Position numbers and translations under genes: made by a program
Assembly: GCA_015657535.1 (NCBI GenBank)
Contig: JADHZB010000816.1
Span: forward strand, 20,802-84,801
Direction: 5' to 3'
Length of the DNA stretch: 64,000 nucleotides
DNA from: Nephromyces sp. MM_2019
Taxonomy: Eukaryota > Apicomplexa > Aconoidasida > Nephromycida
The notes under the pieces: generated by a model
Database searches by the model: none
What the model saw: the letters and a program-made list of their open reading frames with translations, nothing else
Told to the model about the DNA's origin: nothing
Part shown: piece by piece, positions 12,447 to 23,252 of the stretch
Position numbering within the stretch: position 1 is the stretch's first letter
Layout: every line of letters starts with the position of its first letter

Positions 12447-14231
12447 TTTGAGAAAAAAAAATCATTCGAAGCAACTGATTAATTTTCAATGGCAGTGTAA
12501 GTAATACGCTCATATATACAATTTTCATTAGTGAAGTCGTTTAAATTAATGTGTAATCATAATTTAGTGGTCGTCTTAGACTAAAGTAGGTACAACTTTT
12601 TGGGCTGTGATTAAATAGGTTGCCAAGCCTAGGGATAGAATATAAATTGGACTATGAATCACATAGCTTTAAGTATTAGTATGAAAATTCAGCTGTTCTT
12701 AATATCATAATCAGCAACACTTTTAGTTAACATTTGATTGTCAACCAAGTTGACTTTTTCTCTCCATTTTAAATGTATACATTTATAGTTGGATAAGTAA
12801 ACATCAAGTTAATTTTTAAAAAGTAATAATATTGAATTATAAATTCTTTATATTATTTGTAAACTTTTATCAGTAATTGATACATGTGTATAGTTACTTC
12901 ATAGGTTTTGAGCATGTTATTAAATAATATGTAGCTCTAACTTTCAAATTTCATCTTTTTTCAGGCATGGTGCGAAAATATTCGGGTCTGAAATTTATCA
13001 ATTTATCAATCCATAAAGCATCAATCAACAGTTAGATGTGTGTATTCTTATGTTTAGTTCTATAAGAACAAAAGGTATTAGCTCTGTATTAATGATTATT
13101 ATTTTAGTAAACACTAATAATACTTATCTATTTCTCCAGATACTCTTAATTGTTGAGGCACATCTAGCTTTAAAAAATAGGAATTATATGTAAATATAAA
13201 ATGCTGAAGCATAAATTTATCAGTAAATTTATATATACTTGAAGGTCAATTTCAAATCAAATATTTATACATGTAGTTTGGATTGCTTAACGACGCATCA
13301 CACAAGCACGGGAATTGTGTTAAATTATTTGGTAAATTTGTTTAGTTTTACAGTAGCGTTGTATGCTTTTGAAATTAGGTGATAAGCTACAAACTCATTA
13401 GGTGGAAGTAATTGATAAATTACACAATTACTTCACCTAGCTACTTACATTATGAGCTATCACAAAGGACCTCCTTATGTTTTCCAATTAATTATTTCTT
13501 GAAATAGTATATAAAAAGTTTAACTGAATATTAGGGATAAGCTCAATCGCAAAACAATAAATAAATAAGCTGACATGTATATACACAATGCATATCGTAA
13601 CGAAGTGTTTCCTATGCTAATATTTAATTATTTTAAATTTCAAATTAATATAACAATCGGACTTATTTTTTCAACATGTAATTATATATATATATAACAC
13701 CGAAGCTAAAACACACCAAAAGATACTACACAGGTATTAAAATGAATTATATTGCATCTAGATACGAACATGTTTATACTTCAAGTCAACCACTTGGGCT
13801 CTATGTATACATACATATACACATAAAAAGCTACTTAAATAGGCACTCAGACATACATATACATAAGCATACAGTCTTAAACTTATCCCTACACCCCACC
13901 TAGCCTAACAACGCGCCCCTATAGCATACACACAACTCAACACTCCCTGCTATATACATATAACATCCTGAAGTTATCAATTTCTCAATATAACAAGTGT
14001 TCTATCACTCGATCGTAGTGATTTAAGCGTATCCAGACAAAACCTATTATTATATTTCCCCCCAATGGGTGTACATGTAAAAATTGTTTTTTGAATTTAT
14101 CTTAAATCTCTTATTCTTTTATGGGGAGATATATTATTACATATTCTATACTACACCCAAACATTATACCCTTTATACATATAACATAGCTATATTTCCT
14201 TTCACTCTTGTTGATCTATTTTATTGTCCCT
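12447..14231. promoter_or_regulatory. Divergent intergenic region with a long hairpin and a CA-rich leader
   Basis: Lies between two oppositely oriented start codons. It holds an imperfect 85-nt hairpin (13379-13463, listed separately). From about 13700 to 14230 there is a CA-rich run on the strand of the downstream gene, with scattered TATATACATA-type repeats. No coding exon found. Confidence 0.4.
13379..13463. repeat. Imperfect inverted repeat / long hairpin
   Basis: Inner arms: AGGTGGAAGTAATTG (13400-13414) and CAATTACTTCACCT (13425-13438), complementary over 14 bp with one bulged G and a 10-nt loop. Outer arms: GTGATAAGCT (13379-13388) and AGCTATCAC (13455-13463), complementary over 9 bp with one bulge. 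It stands alone in noncoding DNA. It could be a cruciform, a structured RNA or a small mobile-element remnant. Confidence 0.55.
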
Positions 14232-15379
14232 ATGGTGCTGAAACTTTCACACACCCGTAGGCTGTTTGCCTCCAACCCAGTTCAGTCCTTTACCGCAGAA
14301 TCTCCACAGTTGCAATACCAAGGTTCTAAACCCAACACACCTCGTGCATATAAGGACATTGACATGAGAAAGGTCAATACCTACACTTTTCGTAACACAT
14401 GGAATCCTAAGCCTTCTTTCCCATACACTGGCTATCAGAGCGATGCTTTAGGTGTCCCTTCCATTCATGCCATGACTCAAGAAGAAATAGCTGCTCACTT
14501 TACTATTAAGAATTACCACAAAACATTTAGTTGGAAGCAACTCTACCACCACACCAAAGATGGGGTAGGAAGTTACTTTGAATATATAAACCTATTCAAT
14601 GTGACACATGTATATATATGTTAACAATGATGAAAATGTGATTTGTTTAGTATATATATGAATAATAATAAAAATGGTAGCATATCTAAGAAATCCCACA
14701 ACCTATGATACAATCTTCGAACATTGAAACGAGCCTGTATATATTAGATTACATTCAATACACGGATACCTAAATCATTCATATTATTACGAAATATTTC
14801 AAATATACGTTACACCTGATTAGAATATATTATAATTATGATGTATTTTATTAAGTATAACCAATATTTCATAATTTCAAAATCATCTGGAAAGCCTTTG
14901 ACAATAACATCTCCCTTCCTTAATTAAATCATTATCTGTTTATATACAGTTTCTTATCCCCATTATATTCTTGAATAACATTTTATGCTATTTATTTCTC
15001 ATTTTAAATTCCATTTTATTCTGAATCACTTATAAAGTTTATCTTTTCAATTTATTTTCTACACACAAATCTTATTGCCAACTTATTTTATTTGTTATAA
15101 CGTGTACAGTTTATGTTTCAATTTGCCATGCACGGAGCTATGGTAGGATGCCTCGTACCCTTTTTGTTTTTTGTTTTATACTTACAAGAATGGGAACCTA
15201 TTGAGGTATTTATTGATCCTGAAGAATATTATCGCGACTATCGTTGGCACTATCATGGACCACATCTTGACCATCATGCTTATTCACAATATTTGGAAGC
15301 AAGAAGGTCAGTCAAATGGAGAGACGCTGAGGTTGATCCACGTGATTGGATCCCAGAAAAGTATAAGGAGCAACAATAA
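14232..15379 (+). CDS. Small mitochondrial-looking membrane protein, 2 exons
   Basis: Exons 14232-14564 and 15110-15379; the 545-bp intron joins GGG to TTT in frame, 200 aa. The N-terminus (MVLKLSHTRRLFASNP) is basic and free of acidic residues, like a mitochondrial presequence. One membrane segment (MVGCLVPFLFFVLYL) begins the second exon. It is followed by a highly charged, aromatic tail rich in Trp, Tyr and His (EYYRDYRWHYHGPHLDHH) ending DPRDWIPEKYKEQQ. This one-helix layout with a large polar tail resembles accessory subunits of respiratory complexes or ATP synthase. I cannot place it in a named family. The start at 14232 is the first ATG in frame; upstream is a CA-rich noncoding leader. 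Confidence 0.65.
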
Positions 15380-15714
15380 GTGTTAAATTCAATACCTGTT
15401 CCGCGCATATACGTGAGGTTTTACCCTTTATTAGTCCCATATGAATTGAGTATCTTTTTTCTAATTGCATTTTTGTTAATGATTTTTCAATTATTTTGTA
15501 AAATTATCAGTTTTCTACTCTAAAATACTTTCTAGACTCATTTTGAAAGTTAAAGTCTCCTCATTTAATTCAAATTGAGAGTTATTTAACAAAGATTTAG
15601 TTTTAATAAAAATATATTACATAAACAGTTTAATTGTGTTGGTTGAATCATAAATTAAATAATAAATTGTCTAATAAAATCTCAGTTTTGATATATAAAT
15701 CTTAAAAAAATAAT

Positions 15715-17680
15715 TTAACTCTTAGTTGAATCATAAGGTGTTTGGTTATCATGGAATTTCTGATGAATTCTTTGTGGGTAGTTCATACACATCTCAGATT
15801 TTATAAAGGAGTTTTGGATTTTTGAGACATGATTCCTTTGATCTGTAGCTCCCTCGAAATCATAATCATTTTGATGCTTATGGGATGCCTGTCCAACCAA
15901 TCGTGGGTAAATCTTCTCTATGTTAGATGGATCTACATGATGAAAGAATCCTTTGTGTTCTACAAACGATGAAGATTTCCCTTCGTAGTATAATTGATTT
16001 TTATTTGGTTTGGAAAGCAGTGAATCTGAACTTGTTTCATCTCTTGAGCAATGGCCAAGAGTGGGTAGGAGTAAGTCGGGTGATTGTACGTAAATCTTGT
16101 TCAATTCCTTTTCTTGTTCGATCAAAAATTCAGCTTTCCAGCAGTGTAGATGTAGGAAATCGTACTGTTCTATTGGTTGACATACATCATTAAATAGATA
16201 ACGCTCAAACAGTTTGTTATTGGCGTTTGGGTCCCCAAGTATTGGATAACCAAGGGCTATCGAATGAAGACGAGCCTGATATGGAACACCTAAATAAAAT
16301 ACATATAGGTAATGTGCTTACTCTAAGAGTTGTACATTACAAAGGAGATAGGTAGTTTACCTGTAAGGTCCAGGATCTCTGAAATTGTTACAGGAGATGA
16401 ACCTAGATAGGTATGGAATAGTGGTAAAAATACAGAGTATGCAGGATAACCATCATTCAATTTACTGGCTAAGATGTGAGAGAGATTTGGACATTTGTTC
16501 TTTTTTATTGATGATTTGCAATGGGTTTCTAACAGTGGCATATGGCCCCAATGGGCACTTATATACAGCCTCCTAGTGCTATTTATGGATTTCAGGAGTG
16601 GGTTAACTCCTGCTCGTCTATAAGAACGAATTCCTGTAGCAAGTGGATCAAACCAATCTCTACACCTGTTAGATTAACGCAGATCATTCGCTTGAAGATT
16701 CAAAAGAAAGCTTATAGTTACAAATCAAAAGCTGCAAATTAGAAAATTTTGAAATAGGAGATTATAAGTTCAAAAACAGACAAGTTACAAAGCCTCATAA
16801 CTCATAAAAAATCACAAGCTATAAAAAAAATCATGAGAATCTTTAATGTAATCTTGAACTCAGTAATTGAGATCTTTAGTCAATTAATATATCTTGAAAG
16901 TTTGCTTCTTGGCCTTACTAATATATAGACTAAAAGTAATAAATTGTCTCAATCATCTGCTTATAGTAACTCAATGTGATTCAGAAGATTGTTTAATTGT
17001 TAGTGGATTTATACAATCAAAGAAGTTGATGTTACCATGATTTTGTGTCTAGAGTAAGCTTGGAGTGTCTTTCTGTGCTCTTCAGGTCTTGCTCGCACGT
17101 TGATCTCAAGGCTTGCAATACCAGTAGCTCATCGGATTTCCAGAGCGGGTTAGGTGAAATATGGAGAAAATTTTTATAGCTTTGGAGACCCAAATTGTCT
17201 TTGTTCTGCATAAAATTACAAATCTTGGCTACTGAGAATTGCATGGGATACCCAAACAGAGTATTTAATTCAAATTCTAGCAGATTGAAGATCAATTAAT
17301 TCCTTGATAGCTCTCAATCAATCATAAGCTCATTCAAATTTGTATAGTTTAATGAAATTGAGATCGATAGATAAATGTTAGTAGTTTAATGTTCAAATCA
17401 TTGATGTAATAGTTCTTATTTCAATAGGAGAGTGTCATATCTTAAAAAGGGCTAATGTTGTTTCGAAGCTAGCCAACAGCCCAATAATAATAATTAATAA
17501 CTAAAGAAATGTGTATAGTAAATAATAAATAGAAATACCAATCATCGGTATCTCAGTGCTATTTCTATGTTATACCCTCAAACCACCTAGACTTGTTAAA
17601 GCTCTTAAGTACAATAGATAAGGAGAGTGAATGTAAAAGGGTTTAAGATTGTAGCAGATGGGGTTGGTTTGGTCCTATAA
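15715..17680 (-). CDS. RluA-family RNA pseudouridine synthase, multi-exon (5' end unresolved)
   Basis: Exons supported: 17680-17582, about 17282-17036, 16665-16361 and 16289-15715. The last three are phase-consistent. The strongest family signal spans the last intron: LDLTG joined to VPYQARLHSIALGYPILGDP. This is the conserved C-terminal motif of RluA-type synthases (TGR.HQIR.HL...G.PI.GDP). The catalytic region should contain HRLD.xTSG. Here the equivalent appears to be WFDPLATGI, keeping Asp and the TG but lacking the Arg-Leu before the Asp. The C-terminal 130 residues are hydrophilic, His/Asn-rich and outside the domain. The 17582-17680 exon (CYNLKPFYIHSPYLL...) is assigned by position and frame only, and the start codon was not found. 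Converges with the gene ending at 15379. Confidence 0.6.
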
Positions 17681-17699
17681 TTGATGTAGCTTGTAATAT

Positions 17700-18132
17700 A
17701 AGATTGGTGTTAGTTGAGACTTGATGTACCGGGGGACATTGAGTCACATAATTTCGTCTTTTATATATTTGAATTTGTTTATTCAAATGGCAAGAAAAAA
17801 GTATTATACTATAGTCTTATCAATGTTAAGTCTATAAACTTAGATTTACACATATGTATATATCTTCCAAGATAAAAATAATTATATAAAAAACTTTATA
17901 AATGCTGGCATCATTTTAAGCTTATATTTTAGATGTAACCTTTTGTATATATCTAAACAATACACTCTAAAGCCTTTGCTTCTGAAATGCTGATAATTCT
18001 TAAAAACCATTATATATATTGGAAATCTCAACCATTTTCATAAGTATGAGAATTCTGGCCTGCCAAGTACACATCATAAAACTCAGTTTTAAAGATTCTT
18101 CCCCGGAAGAGTTTTCAATTTGACTAGCACCG
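17700..18132. promoter_or_regulatory. Short intergenic region
   Basis: Lies between the upstream-most exon seen for the pseudouridine synthase and the TMEM184-like start. It may include the first exon of the former. No distinct motif seen. Confidence 0.25.
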
Positions 18133-20349
18133 ATGAGTTCATTTAGCACTTTAGCCTTGATTGGCTTTTTATCCTCACTGACGATTTCGATTCACCTGAT
18201 TATACAACATCTCACCCATTTTTACCAGCCACAATATCAACTACACATATGTCGAATATTGCTAATGATACCGGTATGTGTGGCGGGATTTACAAGGATG
18301 TGAATTTGTGTATGATTATATAATTGAGTATATATACATACCTTTATAAACATTCATAGGTATAATTAAGCATGCTTGCATGTTTATGAGCCTATGTATA
18401 TATATAAAGCTATACATGTTCACTCATAAAAGTGCAGTCCTGCGTATATACACATATATATATGTATATGCCAATGCTTATATGTACGATACACTTAGCA
18501 CAGCAATATTGTGGGTTCATTTATTATTTTATTGTATATATTAACATGTATTTGGTAGTACAAGTTTGACCATGTAAAAATACACTTATATTGTATGTTT
18601 TTATTTACCATTGTTTGAATGCATACTTATCACAGCAAGTAATAATGCTGATGTTTGAGTGTATAAAAGAATAAAACTACCATAAATAATTTGTAAAACG
18701 ATAAGTTACCATGAAGCTTTTTAAACCCCATAAACTTAATTCTAGGTATATGCTTTCCAAGCATTCGTATCCTTTCAATTTCCATCTTTTGCTCCTTACC
18801 TTGAAGTTATTAGAGATTGGTTTGTTATTATATAATCATATAATTGCACGATTCTATTATATTATTTGATTGATGAAACAGAGTGTATAGATTGAACCAT
18901 AAATTCCTGCTATTTAAAAATGATCTTTAAAAACAAAATGTACTCTTACTCAAGCAAGTCTTATATCTATATCTCTCCCTAGTCATATTTTAAAACTTCA
19001 ATTTTTCCCTAGCTATGAAGCCTATGTTATAAGTACTTTTTCAAGATTACTTATAACCTATTTAGGAGGAGAAAATTCTATTGTTTTATATTTCGAGTCA
19101 AAGGTATATTCGATATTGAAAAGCAGTTTGTAGTAATTCGTCATTTTCATAATGATTCTTTTACAAGACTGAAAATTAGTATATAGCTTACTTATGGATA
19201 AATATGATTTAGGGAATCTAGTTTCCAAACAGATCTTTGTGTTATTTCATCAAGATGATCTTTGATAAAAATAATTATATAATATAAAGCTTTTTAAAAA
19301 ATTTCATATTAGGAAAGGAGCCATCACCCATGGCCAATTAGTACTTTTTTACCTCCATTTCCATGTAATAGGTAAGAGAAAATCTTAAATGAAATAATAG
19401 TTAAAATTAAAATTATCTTCAGACGTTTTTATTGGGATATTAAACGTGGCATTGCTCAATTTATAATAATCAAACCAATTATTGCTGTAAGTTTAATTAT
19501 TATATATATTATAAATTGAATGCCATTACAACATATTTTATATAAATGTTCTCTTATTATCTTGATTGGTTTTTACTTGGATTTATTATTAAGATCGTCA
19601 CATTGATAATCAAGCATATTGATTGGTATAAAGGTGTGGAGTACAACCTCGGGAAATCATATTTATACTTGATCACAATCAATAATATTTCTATTGGGGT
19701 GAGTAATACCTAACCTGTATCTTGAAATCTTTTACTTAATCCCAATACATTTAATTTTGTTTTTTCTTTAAAGATTGCCATGTATTCGCTTTTACTCTTT
19801 TATATCTGCACAAGAGATAAGCTTTTACCCTTTGGACCCTTTTCAAAGTTTTTATGTGTAAAGGCCATTGTTTTTTTCTCCTTTTGGTTAGCGTTTTCTA
19901 TATTATTACTAACAGTGATTTCTTAACTAAACTGGTGAGATAAATAGTGGTTTTCAATTATATTTATAGGCAATCGTTCTGCTTAACTTGGGCGATTCAT
20001 TTCAAGTGGATTGAAGTCAAACTTGATTATGATGAAAATACATGTGCATTGATTTTACAAGATTGGTTAATTTGCCTAGAGCTCCCTTTCCTAGCAGTAA
20101 GCAGAAGAATTCTAAGCCTAAGCCTTTAATGTAATAATTTGTGAGAGATTTCTTTTCCAGATTGCACATTCATATACTTTTCCATCTCGAGAGTTTTCTT
20201 CCGAAGGACAGCTTTCTATGCAACCACTTCTTGATAGTTTCAGGGGTATTATAAAAATTGACGATTTAGTTCAAGATACTCATGATAGTTTATTTAAAGC
20301 TGTAGAACAAAAAGAATATAAACTGGAAAATATGTGCGATAGTTTTTGA
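18133..20349 (+). CDS. TMEM184 / OST-alpha family membrane protein, 9 exons
   Basis: Exons: 18133-18273, 18746-18819, 19013-19103, 19313-19371, 19423-19486, 19594-19698, 19774-19886, 19970-20096 and 20161-20349. All phases agree and give 320 aa. Seven-helix protein of the DUF300 family, which includes TMEM184 and the organic solute transporter alpha subunit. Family hallmarks occur in order: [10 protein letters not shown], then RILLMIP joined to [20 protein letters not shown] and [48 protein letters not shown]; and [11 protein letters not shown]. The C-terminal tail is acidic and short. Only the first intron is long (472 bp). Likely sits in plasma or endosomal membrane; substrate unknown. Family assignment is very secure. 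Confidence 0.92.
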
Positions 20350-20734
20350 TAAATGAATATACTTGTAGGTGGAGTATTTCTAATAAGTTTATAAGTGATC
20401 ATCATCAATTAGTTGTAATAATAACCTTGAAATTCAATTTAATAAAACAAAAATACTACAATTATATGTAATTGTCTAAACCTTTTACCTATACTTTATT
20501 TAGATCATTTCTGATTGTTAGTAATTTAAGCTTCCGCCTATATCTATTGCATGTTCTGGGCTCCTCTAAGACATAGTTTCATATGTTTAGAGATTTTTGC
20601 CGAAAACCAGCCATTGAGGATAGAATATAATATAAAATAATCAGTTACTTTTGCATAAGTAAAATGATAAAGCAGCTCTAAACAAGTCATTTGAGATTCT
20701 AGGAGTAGAACTCTTTCTCTATTCTTCAGGTTTA
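20350..20734. other. Convergent intergenic spacer
   Basis: 385 bp between two converging stop codons, presumably both 3' UTRs. No feature recognised. Confidence 0.4.
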
Positions 20735-22333
20735 TTAAAGATCCAAAGAGTGTATCTCGTTAAGTATTTTGTTTATAGCAGCTTCTTCACCCAAAGAATC
20801 GAGGTTAATTTGAGTGAACATTTTATTTTTTTTAAATGCTGTATGTTGCTTTTTAGCATATTCTAGTGTATCTCTTACAATGGCTTCGGATAAGTCATGT
20901 AATTTGGGGAGATTGCTACCTTGGGCATTAGTGTTGAAAATAGCAAAAATTCTTTGGAAAAAGGATCTAATATTTGATATCTTGGAATTTTCGCTCTCTA
21001 GTGGGATACCTTTCAAGTTTGGTGACAAATATACACCTTGTACATATAACTCTTTTAAAAGTTTGAAAATTGGCTTTAATAACTTAAGTGTTTGAGAATT
21101 TTTATTGCTTGGGATGGTAGGAGTTGAGTAGAAAATATTTAAGGAATCTTCTAAAATTTGGGTATTCCTAAGATAATATAGCTGTTCACAATTCATAGTA
21201 GAATTAATGTTTTCCTGATTTTTTTTTTTAGTTAAAAGTTTAGTGAGTAATGGAAACCACTTAAAATCAAGAATATTTTTGTTTTGAGTGGGTTTGTTAA
21301 TGTAAGAAACCTTGCCAAGAAATCCTAAGTTTTTTAAAAAGTGGATAGTTTGGCGATATCCTAAGATACTTGAAGCTACAGGATTTTCTAATAAGCCATG
21401 TTTATAAATTAGTCTAATCACTTCTCCTACAAGTCCATTTCTAATCATATAATCCGTCCTTTTTAAAATTAATTCCTTCAAAGTGTCTTTGTTACGATAC
21501 ATAAACCAACCAGAGTACTTAATCTTAGGTCCTGAAATTGAGCTATTACAATTTTGGTATTTCCCATATCCAGCATGTGTAAAATTTCCAAGTGTTCTAT
21601 TTGTACCTAAATTTATAACTAATGCTCTTATAACTCTTTTGGAGTCATTTTTATGAATGGATTTGCTGTAATTTGGGTCCAGTTCGGTTAATTTGTGGTA
21701 TAATAAGCTTGAATCATTAATGAGTGGCTTCAATGCTTCTCTCACTTCCTCTTTATCTCTAACAAATTGATTTGTGGTGATTCTTTTATGTGTTTTGTTA
21801 TAAATAATGCTCCGAAAGTATAAATTCGATCCTCCAACAAGGATAGGTAAAAATTGGTCTCGATGTTTATTGCGCAATTGGGTTAGTACACAATTGTGAA
21901 AATGCTCCATATACAGGAAAGAGTTATAATAGCCTTCATCTGGACTTAATAGGTTTGTCATTAGAATTGGGTGATATGTTTTCGATATATTTCCACTCTT
22001 GCTTATCGTCAAGAATTTAGCTGTGCCTATATCCATGTATTTATACACTTGACCACTGTCAACTGATATGATTTCGCTGTGTTTATGTATCCGTTCTTGT
22101 AATAACTTGCTGATCGTGGTTTTGCCAACACCAGTAGGTCCAGCGATCATAATGGCATGAATGTCTGCCTTGTTTTGAATTTTTAATGATAGATTAGGTC
22201 TTAACTTAGGATAAATTATATTAGGATAGCAAAAAACTTCAAGATGCCTATGGCCTTTAGTATTTGCTTTGTGTAAATCAACTTGCAGTTGAAAGATCAG
22301 GATGATCTTGCTTAGAAAATATAGTAATAGCAT
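20735..22333 (-). CDS. tRNA dimethylallyltransferase (MiaA/IPT family)
   Basis: Single exon, 532 aa, ATG at 22333. Transfers a dimethylallyl group to A37 of tRNAs reading UNN codons. Motifs in order: P-loop GPTGVGKTT (residues about 65-73); SVDSGQVYKYMDIGTAK with the catalytic Asp-Ser-x-Gln; GGSNLYFRSII; IHKNDSKRVIRAL; and DTLEYAKKQHTAF, the counterpart of the family's AKRQ.TWF motif. At 532 aa it is longer than typical bacterial MiaA (about 310). The extra length is a 60-residue leader and an insert of about 130 residues between SSILGYRQTI and the final motif. The leader begins MLLLYFLSKIILIF, signal-like. In apicomplexans MiaA acts in the plastid, so organelle targeting is a fair inference but not shown here. 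Confidence 0.92.
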   Translation of the reverse strand: MLLLYFLSKIILIFQLQVDLHKANTKGHRHLEVFCYPNIIYPKLRPNLSLKIQNKADIHAIMIAGPTGVGKTTISKLLQERIHKHSEIISVDSGQVYKYMDIGTAKFLTISKSGNISKTYHPILMTNLLSPDEGYYNSFLYMEHFHNCVLTQLRNKHRDQFLPILVGGSNLYFRSIIYNKTHKRITTNQFVRDKEEVREALKPLINDSSLLYHKLTELDPNYSKSIHKNDSKRVIRALVINLGTNRTLGNFTHAGYGKYQNCNSSISGPKIKYSGWFMYRNKDTLKELILKRTDYMIRNGLVGEVIRLIYKHGLLENPVASSILGYRQTIHFLKNLGFLGKVSYINKPTQNKNILDFKWFPLLTKLLTKKKNQENINSTMNCEQLYYLRNTQILEDSLNIFYSTPTIPSNKNSQTLKLLKPIFKLLKELYVQGVYLSPNLKGIPLESENSKISNIRSFFQRIFAIFNTNAQGSNLPKLHDLSEAIVRDTLEYAKKQHTAFKKNKMFTQINLDSLGEEAAINKILNEIHSLDL

Positions 22334-23252
22334 GCCAAATATTTATTGAGTTCAACCAATTTGCATAGATCATTTGAGCGTAAATCTGAATGAAAAAATG
22401 TTAACTAGTTTACAATTGATGTTTAATATTGTTTGAAGATTTGAAATAGAATTCTGAAAAGCTTTATAGTTCCCAGTCTGAGTAATAGCTTTAGGGATAG
22501 CTTCTTAATGGCTGGCTATATTGGCTGATTCTAATTCCTTGCAGATTTCATAATAAAATATGATACAGCTTTCGATACTTAATGCATATATCTGATATAT
22601 CCAATATATCTGTTAAAGGTGGCTTGAATTTTATTAGTTTAAATGTGATAAATTTACCAGTTTAATTAGCTTGAAGTTTTTTAAGCTCGTTGTCTTTTAG
22701 TCATTGTATTTTGACATATTTAATTTTTCTGTAATTTTGAATCGATATCCTTTTAGCCCAACTATTCTGGGTGTGAACCAAAATATAAATCAATTCGATT
22801 GAAGCTATTTTTAAATTTAAAACATCTAGATTATCATAATAATAATAATTTGGTTTTATAAATAATTAAGTGTTAATTACTGAGATACATGATTGATATA
22901 CTCAAAATAGGTTTATAAATAGGTATTCAAAAATTCCTTTTCATTTTCATAAACTTTTTTGATTAGCACTAAATAAATTTTGACGCTTCAAGTCTGGCTG
23001 GGTGTGTATACTGTCGAGCCAAAAATTGTTTTGCATACTAAATTAATCTAATCAGAGCCAAAAGAATTTATCAGACTGACCAACTTAATCCTTTTTAAGG
23101 CTAATTTTAAATATTTATTTATATTCATTATAGAACCCGTCGGGCGGTGTAAACAATATCCTCTAATATCTTATCAATATTTGAGATTTCATACAATTTT
23201 ACCTTATTTCTATAAGCCTTAATTATCGCTAGAATTATTTCACTTTATCACT
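22334..23252. promoter_or_regulatory. Divergent intergenic region
   Basis: About 920 bp between opposite start codons, AT-rich. It contains an isolated GC-rich palindrome CCCGTCGGG (23136-23144), about 110 bp before the SHMT start, which stands out against the background. Confidence 0.35.

Noticed and set aside
15171..15386. Alternative frame in the second exon of the 14232-15379 gene
   Set aside because: Shadow of the frame with presequence, membrane helix and in-phase splice junction.
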